Shown here: piece after piece, positions 49,125-57,808 of the stretch
Layout of the letters: every line of letters begins with the position of its first letter
How positions within the stretch are numbered: position 1 is the stretch's first letter
NCBI RefSeq assembly: GCF_022867865.1
Contig: NZ_JALIEC010000012.1
Location: 1-64,000 of the forward strand
Origin: Phaeobacter sp. J2-8
GTDB taxonomy: Bacteria; Pseudomonadota; Alphaproteobacteria; Rhodobacterales; Rhodobacteraceae
DNA length: 64,000 nt
Reading direction: 5' to 3'
Made by a program: the position numbers and the translations under genes
Notes under the pieces: model-generated
What the model saw: the letters and a program-made list of their open reading frames with translations, nothing else
Told to the model about the DNA's origin: nothing
The model's database searches: none

Positions 49125-49933
49125 CCGGATTACTGCGATACGCCCGACAGGAAGACGTGACCCTGTCGACGAACAAGGCCCATACCCATGCCGCGCATTA
49201 CGCGCAGGTTCACTATAAATCAGGGGCCATCTACAGCTTCATTCCCAAGAACGCCTGTTCGACCCTGCGCTATTCCATGGCGCGGGCCAACAATTGCCTG
49301 GCGGGGCCCGAAGACTGGACATGGATTCACCTCAACAACGGTACCTTTTCGGCGACACTGCCGGATCTGGTGCGCGCGCCTTTCAGCTTCGTGGTCCTGC
49401 GCTGCCCGCATGCGCGACTGGCCAGCGTTTTCCTCGACAAGATCGTCGACAAGACCCCCGAGCTCTGGCAGCTCTACCGGCTGACCCGCGACGGTTTTGA
49501 CCCAGATGAGCTGACCTTCCGCGACTTTGTCACGCTGCTGGATGAGGACAATTTGCTGTTGGCCAATATCCACTGGCGCCCCCAGGTTGACTTTCTGGTT
49601 TTTGAAACCTATTCCCGCGTCTTCGCACTCGAAAACTTTCGGGATGCGATCCCGACGCTGCGTGAAGACATCGGATTTGAGGTGCATGATGCCCGGGCCC
49701 TGACCGGACATGGCACTGATCGGGTTGCGCTGCTGCGCACGGGTAATTTCTCGGACATGCCGCTGGCCGAACTGGCGGCACAGAAACGTGCGGGGAAATT
49801 GCAGGCGCATGCGCAACTGTTTGACGACGCGCTGAGCGCCCGGGTGGCCGGGCTTTATCAGGCGGATATGGCATTCTACGCTGCGCATCTCGATGCGCAG
49901 ATGCTGACATTCCCGGAATTCATTGAGACATAA
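49121..49933 (+). CDS. Sulfotransferase family protein within the rml operon
   Basis: This 270-residue protein starts at a GTG that overlaps the rmlD stop (GTGA). It has YSFIPKNACSTLRYSMARAN, the 5' phosphosulfate loop of carbohydrate sulfotransferases of the Sulfotransfer_2 type (PKxAcST), and FSFVVLRCPHARLASVFLDK, the 3' phosphate motif with Arg and Ser. It lies between rmlD and rmlA, not a usual place for this gene. Tight coupling suggests it acts on a rhamnose-containing product, but the acceptor is inferred. rmlA starts 15 bases later. Confidence 0.78.
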   Translation: MTGLLRYARQEDVTLSTNKAHTHAAHYAQVHYKSGAIYSFIPKNACSTLRYSMARANNCLAGPEDWTWIHLNNGTFSATLPDLVRAPFSFVVLRCPHARLASVFLDKIVDKTPELWQLYRLTRDGFDPDELTFRDFVTLLDEDNLLLANIHWRPQVDFLVFETYSRVFALENFRDAIPTLREDIGFEVHDARALTGHGTDRVALLRTGNFSDMPLAELAAQKRAGKLQAHAQLFDDALSARVAGLYQADMAFYAAHLDAQMLTFPEFIET

Positions 49934-49948
49934 GGCAGGTATTTTCCG

Positions 49949-50826
49949 ATGACGAAACGCAAGGGCATTATTCTCGCAGGCGGCTCCGGCACACGGCTCT
50001 ACCCGATCACCATGGGGGTCTCGAAACAGCTGCTGCCGGTCTATGACAAGCCGATGATCTACTATCCGCTGTCGGTGCTGATGTTGGCCGGGATCCGCGA
50101 GATCTGTCTGATCACCACACCACAGGATCAAGATCAGTTCAAACGCACCCTGGGCGATGGCAGCCAATGGGGTATTTCCCTGACCTATGTGGTCCAACCC
50201 AGCCCGGACGGGCTGGCTCAGGCGTTCATTCTGGCTGAAGACTTCCTTGATGGGGGGCCTTCGGCGCTGGTGCTGGGCGACAACATTTTCTACGGTCACG
50301 GGCTTCCCGACATGATGGCCGAGGCCGATGCACGCACCACCGGCGGCACGGTCTTTGGTTACCGGGTCGCCGATCCAGAACGCTACGGTGTGGTGGCTTT
50401 CGACACGGATGGCCGCGCCACTACGATCATCGAAAAGCCTGAGGTGCCGCCGTCGAACTATGCGGTGACCGGGCTGTATTTCCTCGATGCAAGCGCCCCC
50501 GAGCGGGCGCGTGCGGTCGAACCCTCGCCGCGCGGAGAGCTTGAGATTACCTCGCTGCTGGAAATGTATCTGGGTGAGGGCCAGCTTGACGTGAAACGTA
50601 TGGGCCGCGGTTATGCTTGGCTCGACACCGGCACCCATGGCTCGCTGCTGGACGCGGGCAATTTCGTGCGCACGCTGGAGAAACGCCAGGGCCAACAGGC
50701 GCTGGCTGCCCCGAGGAGATCGCCTTTGACCAGGGATGGATCGACCGCGACCAACTCGCCGTTCGCGCCGAAAAATTCCGCAAGAACGACTATGGCCGCT
50801 ACCTGATGGGGCTGTTGAAAGGCTAG
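49949..50826 (+). CDS. rmlA: Glucose-1-phosphate thymidylyltransferase (one-base frameshift near C-terminus)
   Basis: RmlA starts the pathway by making dTDP-glucose. It shows [16 protein letters not shown] with the activator and nucleotide loops, [50 protein letters not shown] and [12 protein letters not shown], all diagnostic. After EKRQGQQ the frame goes wrong. The other frame continues [12 protein letters not shown], the normal RmlA end, to a stop at 50826. A missing G at GG 50698-50699 explains it. The repaired protein has 292 residues, the usual size. It is the last gene of the rml operon. Confidence 0.93.
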
Positions 50827-50917
50827 GACCAGCCAACGCGAAAAAGATGCAAGACATATCCGGGGGCAGGATATCGGGTCATCAAGTCCCGACTCTGGTC
50901 CAGCCTTTTCCCGATTG

Positions 50918-50947
50918 TTTGCATGGCAAGACAATGAGACTTATAAT
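50918..50947 (+). promoter_or_regulatory. Sigma70-like promoter for the acyltransferase-sulfotransferase gene
   Basis: A perfect -10 box TATAAT (50942-50947) is preceded by TTTGCA (50918-50923, four of six to TTGACA) with an 18-base spacer. The predicted start lies about 45 bases before the ATG at 51000. Confidence 0.5.
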
Positions 50948-50999
50948 ATTCGCCTAACGCAAGCCAGCCCAGGCTTGGTGAGACTGGATTACAGATACC

Positions 51000-52627
51000 A
51001 TGTGTGCGACCCCCACGCCCTCCGAAACGACCGACAAAAATGGCAACACCGTAAGCATTGAGAATTCAAGCCACTTCCGCGTCAGCATCAGTGGGCGCAA
51101 CAATACCATTCGCATTGCAAATACGAATGCCACAGCCCGGGTCAACATCCACATCCGGGGCGATGGCAACATTGTCGACATCGGGAAATGTATCCTGAAG
51201 GATTTTAACCTGTCCATCGGCTCTATCAGCCGGTGCACGGTGTTGAACTCAGGATCGGCAACAACTTCTCGATTGAACCGGGCGGGCATTTCGAAATCTA
51301 CACCAACTTTGCCAAGGTCAATATTGGAGAGCAATGCATGTTCTCCAGAAACATCACCCTGCACTTCGGCGACAATCCGCATCTGATCTTCGACCAGGAG
51401 TCCGGGGCCTATATCGACGGGTCCGGTGGGGTCAGCATTGGCCGCAAGGTTTGGGTTGGTGAGGGGAGTTACCTGTCTAAGCGCGCGACTATCGCCGACG
51501 AAAGCATCGTGGCGGCACGTAGCGTTGTGACACGACGATTCCCCGACCCCAACTGCGTGATCGGCGGAAACCCTGCCCGTGTGGTCAAAAAAGGCGTCCA
51601 GTGGTTCCGCAACCGGACCAGCATGACGAGACCCAGCAGCTACGCAACGGCAATCGATGCTTATGATGTCGGCGTCGAGGATCGCCAATCCGGAAAAACG
51701 CCCGTCATTCCCGAAATACCAGAAATCGCGACTGATGGATCGACCTGGTCGGAGAGATGGCCCGAAAAGACGACACTGCTGCTCGGGATCGGCGCAATGA
51801 AGGCTGGTACATCCTGGCTTTATGATTATCTGAGCACGCATCCATCAATGCACTTCAGTCGCCAGAAAGAGGTGCATTACTTCGACGTGATGGCATCCGG
51901 ATCCGAACGCCATCACTTGAACTCGAAGATCAACATGCTGTCAGAACGCGTGGCCGAGATTCAGAACACACCTGCCCAGGATATATCTGCCGGGATCAGA
52001 AAGGTGGAGGCTGCGCTCGAAGCCATTCAGATCTACAAGAATGAGTCTGGTACCCATGAAGAATACCGCAAATACCTGACCAAGGGGCACGTTTCGCAGA
52101 AGATCATTGGCGACATTACACCATCCTACTGTGCCCTGCCCGAAGAGCGGCTGGCCGAGATGTATGCGCTTGCACCTTCGGTGAAGTTCGTCTTTGTGAT
52201 GCGCGATCCGATTGACCGGCTCTGGTCGGCGGTGCGCATGCGTGCCCACGAACTCGACGGTGATTTCGAAGCCACCTGTCGGGCCTTGGCCAATGAGGTC
52301 ATCCAGAACAAGACACATCCGATGCTGACCCGGTCCGGCTATAAGGATACAATCGAAAAGCTTCGCAGGGTCGCCCCGGAAGAAGATCTTTTGTTCCTGT
52401 TTTACGAGACCATGTTCACCCAGGATGTGCGCAACCAGATCTGCGATTTCCTTGGCGTCCCACATCACACCGGATCTGACACCAAGAGGGTCAACGCCGG
52501 TCGCCCGGCGGATATGCCGGAAGATATCCGTGCCGGCTATTACGCGTTGCTCGAACCGGAATACTCGGTCGTGCGCAAGGCGTTTCCAACGTCGGTGCCG
52601 GACACGTGGTATGATCCGCGCACTTGA
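51000..52627 (+). CDS. Hexapeptide acyltransferase-sulfotransferase fusion (one-base frameshift)
   Basis: The product of about 542 residues has two parts. Residues ~1-205 form a left-handed beta-helix acyltransferase (GVELRIGNNFSIEPGGHFEI, VSIGRKVWVGEGSYLSKRAT, PDPNCVIGGNPARVVKKG). Residues ~260-540 form a sulfotransferase with the PAPS loop LLLGIGAMKAGTSWLYDYLS and the 3' phosphate motif VKFVFVMRDPIDRLWSAVRM. The first frame (51000-51386) ends wrongly. A missing G at GG 51232-51233 restores SISRVHGVELRIGNNF. The enzyme could both O-acetylate and O-sulfate a sugar. It lies downstream of rmlA under its own promoter and before an IS630 remnant. Confidence 0.8.
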
Positions 52628-52650
52628 TGAGCTTCAAGGTCAGGAGCGCC

Positions 52651-53121
52651 TAGTCACCCGAAACAGAATTTGCCACCATTGATGTGGGGCAAATCAGGAG
52701 GTGGGCTTCGGTTGCAATTGAGCTTAGCGATGAAGAGCGGTCGCTTTCGGACAAGTGCCGGATTGTGCTGCGCTGCGCGGATGGTTTGATCAGCAAAGAG
52801 GTTGCCAAGGAACTTGGTCGTGCCGAGCATACCGTTGGCAAGTGGCGCAGGCGGTTTGCCGAACATCGGATTGAAGGTCTGTCGGACGAGTTACCGCGCA
52901 GGCCGCCCACGTAGCATTTCCGACGCGCAGGTTGCCGGGATCATCAAGCAGACGCTGGAGACCACACTGAAGGATGCGTCCATTGGTCGATGACGGCCGA
53001 AACGGGGTATTCACACACGACCATTCGCAGGATCCGAAACCCTACAAATGGGTCAAATCAGCCGACGAAATCCTCGCTTCTGCCTGAAGACAATGAACCG
53101 AACTTCGATTCTGGGTGACTA
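52651..53121 (+). mobile_element. Internally deleted IS630-family element (MITE-like), 471 bp
   Basis: The ends TAGTCACCC (52651) and GGGTGACTA (53121) are inverted repeats with outer TA, the IS630 target. Inside, 52684-53035 encodes the IS630 transposase N-terminus in two frames (RCADGLISKEVAKELGRAEH, then GRPRSISDAQVAGIIKQTLE and ETGYSHTTIRRI). This joins directly to the C-terminal KWVKSADEILAS at about 53038, so the whole catalytic core is missing. The copy cannot move by itself, but it could be mobilised by an intact relative. Confidence 0.75.
52684..53100 (+). pseudogene. Broken IS630-family transposase
   Basis: The first frame (52684-52914) carries the helix-turn-helix domain ending HTVGKWRRRFAEHRIEGLSD. 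The frame then shifts to RAGRPRSISDAQVAG, stops at 52993, and the next frame resumes with HWSMTAETGYSHTTIRR. The DDE region is absent and only the C-terminal tail remains. At least two frameshifts and one internal deletion make it non-functional. Confidence 0.75.
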
Positions 53122-53281
53122 GCGTCCTGACCCGTTTCACAGGCCAAGCGCCTGACGCAAGCCGGGAAAGCGTTGCGCGCTGTCTGGTTTCGTCCAGGGT
53201 GGGAGGATTGCCCACCGGCAGTTTCAAGGTCACAGGCAGCCCCGTGTTTGGCGCAGGGCTGCCTCCAGTTTCAGGATCGAA

Positions 53282-56200
53282 TCACAGCGCTTTCAGCATA
53301 TCGTCGAATTCGCCCAATACATGCTGCAAGGACGAGCGCGCCTGAACCTCGCGCATGATTTCGCGGGCGTAATGCCATTCGGGTCCGCCCATGCTGTCGC
53401 GGGCGTGCCGCAGTGCCTCGGCGATCTCCTCCGGGCTGGCGTCGTTGTCCATCAGGTAAGGATAATCTGCGCCGAGATAGAAGGACGCATCGCCTGCCGA
53501 TTTCTGGATCATCATGTTGGCACCGCGATGGGCGGCGACAAAACCTTTCAGGAACGGTTTGGCACCGTCGATGCCCCTGCTCTGGCGAAACGCATAGTGA
53601 AAATTGTAATTCTCAAGCGCATTGATCCAGTCGTTGCTCGGTTTGCTGGTGTCTACCAGGTTGAAATCGACCAGTTCCTCGATGTCTTCATGCTGGATCG
53701 TGTTCACCAACTCGCCGAAATATCCGGCGCGGAAATCCTCCGTCGAAGCCTCTTCGCAGCGGGCAATCCGGGTGTCGACATGGTGGGTGACATGGCTGGC
53801 CGGAACGTTCGGGAAATACGACAGATAATCCCGGTAACCACAAAGCGACGAGGCCATCAGCATGTCGATTTCACCGATCAGTTCCTTCCTCGGCGGCTCG
53901 TCAACGAAATCCGCGATCAGGATGTTGTCGCGGCGCAGAGCGCGCAACTCATCCGGTGTGGTCATCTTGAGGAAGCCCTTGGCCAGAACCACCACATTGT
54001 TGTGGATCTCTGCCGGATCGCTGACATAACGCACTTCACGCGTGCCTTCGTAATGGTCTGCAACAATTCCCGAAAGCTGCTGACCACGCAGGATGGTCGA
54101 CCCGGCGCGGCGAAATTTTCGTGATAGAGGAAAGTGATGTCACGCGCCCGGTTTTGCACCGCTGGCGTATTCAGAAGCGGGTTGACCTCATCCTCTGGCC
54201 GCACCCGGCCATCGCTGTGCGGAGCCTTGAAAAAGAAGATGTTTTCGCGCGAGGTTCCGAAATCTCTGGAAAGAAGGCCAGGACGCACCCCTGTTTTCCA
54301 AACGAGATAGGACAGAGAAATCTGGTCGCGGCTGGAAAATTCGCAAATATGATCCCACCATTTTTCCATGAAGTCACTTAAACCGGGCTCCATATGGCGG
54401 CGCCAGATGAACGAGGCCTCGAACATTCCGGCATTGCGCGGTAAACCCTGTTCGCCATAATGCTGAATCTGGGCGAGGATCTTTTCAGGGCCGTGTCGAC
54501 GGTGGGCAATGATTGCGCAAACCTCGGTAAAGGTGTCGTCACGTAGAGGATGCTGCCACATCACGAAATCCCCACCGGCAAGGCAGAAATCGATCAACTC
54601 GCCGGTACGGCCCAAAAATACCGTGTTGGCATCGACAAACATCGAATATTCGTAATCCTGCAGGTACTTGTGCGGCAGAACCTTGAATATCTTGGCGTTC
54701 AGATTGTCGGTCGGCTGACCGGGGTCGACAATGACTTGGCGCCAGCCCTTGGCCTGACGCTGGCGGTCGGTGAAACAGATATAGTCGATGCCTTCGACCG
54801 GATTGGTAACCGGGTTCAGTTTGTCGATATCGCCGAACAAGGTTGTATAGATACAGATCTTGCCGCGCACTTCCGACCGCTTGGACCCTGATTGTCCTTC
54901 AAGATCATCCGCCTCGATGGTCTTGAAACCGTCCAGGGTCTTTGATTCACGATCCAGGTCCAGAAAGGAGGTTCCGTGCCGACAGGAATCGTCACCGCGC
55001 TTCGCTTCTTCCCAAAACTTGGTCCACAGTTCCTCGGCGCGGTCCCATTTGCCGCTCAAGGTATAACTCGTGGCCAGCGCTTCATTCAGCGCCCGGCTTG
55101 TGCCGAATTTGCTCAGAATTCGTTTGGCAAAGGACGGCATGATCGCGTAATCGCCGTTCTGCGCCGCGCGCTTCAGCACCGCGTAAAGAAGGCTTTCCTC
55201 AATGTAGTGGTTCTTGAAGAAACACTCTATGCTGCCCCGGTCTGCGTCCGGGTTCCCAGCAATAACCGGGATTTCGTCGGGCCGGAACTTTGCGCTTGGC
55301 GTGCGTCCCAGGCGACTGCCGATCATCCGATAGTGCTGCTCGGCCTCCATCCCGGAACAGACGACATCGGGATATGTGGTCTGATACCATTCTGCATCGA
55401 ACAGAAAATGCCGATTTGAAAGGGCCTGCCATTCTTCTTCGGTTGGCTGAGCCGAGGAATCCTCGCGGTGGCCGGCATGAAGATAGTGGGCCAAAGAACA
55501 AATGGTTTCGCGGACCACGTCGCGGCGGCGCAACTGGTAATAGGTTGTGCTGAACTTTGGGCTGGGGTCGAGTTCGAAGAGATCACCGTAAAGCACGAAA
55601 TGATAGACATCGTCCATTCCCGGCACCATATAGCGGCCGGCCGATTTGCGGTAATACTCGCGGTCGAAGAAGTCCGAATTGACAATCGAACGGCACCAGT
55701 GCTCTGCCTCCACATGACGGCGTATCAAATCCGCACTGCCGAGTTCCAGAATACGCCAGTGGTTGGCGGGGCCATGTTCGCGCAGGGGAAGCACCAGGAA
55801 ATCGTCGGACTTGTATCCCTGTCTTTCGGTCAGATAGGTATTGGCCGCCATAGATTTGCTCAAGGCGCCGAAGACCCGTTCCAGCGTATGTGCCAGCGCG
55901 CCATCGCCGCCGGTGCTCATTTCTTCGCCGCGTGTTTCTTCGAGGAATTGCGGTGACAGCTCGGCAATGTCCTTCAGCATGCGCCCGGCAATCCAGAACA
56001 TCGTCCCGGTAAAGAAGGGCCAGTCAGTCAACTTGATTTCCAGAGTCTCCAGCAGTGAAGCCATCCGATCCCGGTTGCCATACATCAGCGCATTGGCCGA
56101 GCGCAGTTGGAACGCCGTTCCCACCATGCCGGCATCCGGGTCGTCGCGAAAGACTTCGGTGATCTGTTCGACAAGGGCGGTGCTGCCGCACAGCCCGTCC

Positions 56201-56526
56201 AGCATGATCTTGCCCTGATCTGCGCGCAGTTTCGATTTCTGGTTCTTGGTATGCAGTTTCAGAACTGCGTCGTAGCGATACAATTCCTTTTCGCGACAGA
56301 TCTGGAGAAACGGCAGAACGTCCATCCCCAGATTGGGCGTGACAACAACTTCGGCATTCTCAAGATCCCGCGCCGCCCATTCCGAGATCAACCCATGGAT
56401 TTCTTCCCGGCAGGTGATGAAATAATCTGCACCCTCGGGGATATTCGCGAGATACCCTGCAATATAGTCCCACATGTCTTCGTAATAGACATGAATACAG
56501 ACTGCGATTTTATTGCGCCTTGCCAT
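53282..56526 (-). CDS. Multidomain RgpF-like polysaccharide biosynthesis protein (one-base frameshift)
   Basis: The protein of about 1081 residues has a rhamnan-synthesis RgpF domain at the N-terminus (KIAVCIHVYYEDMWDYIAGY, NLGMDVLPFLQICREKELYR, AVLKLHTKNQKSK, WPFFTGTMFWIAGRML). A middle region resembles hexosyltransferases of the DUF616/TOD1 type (ICIYTTLFGDIDKLNPV, MFVDANTVFLGRTGEL). A C-terminal GT-like region follows (HNNVVVLAKGFLKM, NDASPEEIAEALRHARD). The frames meet at CCC 54101-54103. One extra base restores APGSTILRGQQLSGIVADHY and the stop at 53282. AGGA lies eight bases before the ATG. Likely role: assembly of a rhamnose-rich glycan. Confidence 0.8.
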
Positions 56527-56777
56527 TTTTTCAGTCCTGTCATTCTACTGGCCGGAACGAGGCCAACATTGCCCTCGACCGGTATTCAAATCAATTGCGC
56601 GACACCGCCAAGGACGGCTTGATGGAATATTCGTCGCGCTTACCCTTGTCTGGGCCGCGACGGGGAATCCATGTATCGTGCCGCGACACAAAATTATGCT
56701 CAAAAACCTGGCATTCCTGAATATTTCGGACACGCCAAACGTGGTCCCGAACCAATCGGAAGGCCAAGTCACATGGA

Positions 56778-57791
56778 TCATACCGCGTAATAACTCCGGT
56801 ACCAGTCCACGAAATGCCGGACGCCTTCGGTCACCGGCGTCGTTGGCACATGCCCGGTCAATTGTTTCAAAAGGGTTGTATCCGCCCAAGTGGCGGGCAC
56901 GTCACCGGGCTGCATCGCCATCAGATTGCGCTTGGCTGGTTTTCCGATGGCAGTTTCGATCGCGGTGATGAAATCGGTGAGCTGCACTGGGCTGGAATTG
57001 CCGATATTTACCACCCGGAATGGAGCCACCGGCGACAGGTTGTCCCCCATCGCTACGGAATCTTCCGGGCTGGGGCGCACCGGTACGGTTTCGGCCAGTG
57101 CCATGATCGCGGCGACCAGGTCGTCAATATAGGTAAAGTCGCGCCGCATGTCGCCATGATTGTAGACGTCGATCGCTTCGCCCTGCAGGATGGCCCGGGT
57201 GAATTTGAACAGCGCCATGTCGGGCCGTCCCCAGGGACCATAGACCGTGAAGAATCGGAACATCGTCACAGGCAGATCATAGAGATGGGCATAGCTGTGC
57301 GCCATCGCCTCGGTGGCCTTCTTGGTGGCCGCATAGAACGACATCTGATGGTCGGCGCGCATCGTTTCGACATAGGGCATTTCGGTATTGGCCCCATATG
57401 CCGAAGAGGTCGAGGCCAGTAGCATATGGCGCGGCGGGTGCGCGCGCGCCGCCTCCAGCAATTCGAATGTCCCGGTGATATTGCTGTCAAGATAGGCCCG
57501 GGGATTGTCGATCGAATATCGCACCCCGGCCTGAGCTGCGAGATGGATGACCAGATCGAAGCCCTCTTCGGCAAAAAGCCCCATGAGCAGTTCCGGTGTC
57601 TCGACCGCGTCTTCGACAAAGCGAAAGGCGTCGTTCTCAAGCAGATCGCTCAGACGGGCCTGTTTGAGGGTGACGTCGTAATAGTCGGTCATCGCATCAA
57701 GCCCGACCACCCGCCAGCCTTGTTCCAGAAGGCGGCGTGAGCATTGGGCGCCAATAAAACCGGCGGCCCCGGTCACAAGAGCGGTTCGCAT
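56778..57791 (-). CDS. UDP-glucuronate 4-epimerase (NAD-dependent epimerase family)
   Basis: This 337-residue SDR enzyme has the NAD loop VTGAAGFIGAQCSRRLLEQG, NITGTFELLEAARAH, STSSAYGAN, the Tyr-Lys pair in FYAATKKATEAMAHSYAHLY, and FRFFTVYGPWGRPDMALFKF, which is diagnostic of UDP-glucuronate 4-epimerases (GWRVVGLDAMTDYYDVTLK also fits). It would convert UDP-glucuronate made by Ugd to UDP-galacturonate. The ATG at 57791 has AGGAG seven bases upstream; the open frame begins seven codons earlier. It follows the coiled-coil sulfotransferase gene by 17 bases in the same operon. Confidence 0.88.
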   Translation of the reverse strand: MRTALVTGAAGFIGAQCSRRLLEQGWRVVGLDAMTDYYDVTLKQARLSDLLENDAFRFVEDAVETPELLMGLFAEEGFDLVIHLAAQAGVRYSIDNPRAYLDSNITGTFELLEAARAHPPRHMLLASTSSAYGANTEMPYVETMRADHQMSFYAATKKATEAMAHSYAHLYDLPVTMFRFFTVYGPWGRPDMALFKFTRAILQGEAIDVYNHGDMRRDFTYIDDLVAAIMALAETVPVRPSPEDSVAMGDNLSPVAPFRVVNIGNSSPVQLTDFITAIETAIGKPAKRNLMAMQPGDVPATWADTTLLKQLTGHVPTTPVTEGVRHFVDWYRSYYAV

Positions 57792-57808
57792 TGTGTCTCT
57801 CCTCATGG

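Noticed and set aside
49220-50857. 545-residue open frame on the minus strand across rmlA and the sulfotransferase
   Set aside because: It covers two well-supported genes and shows no family motif.
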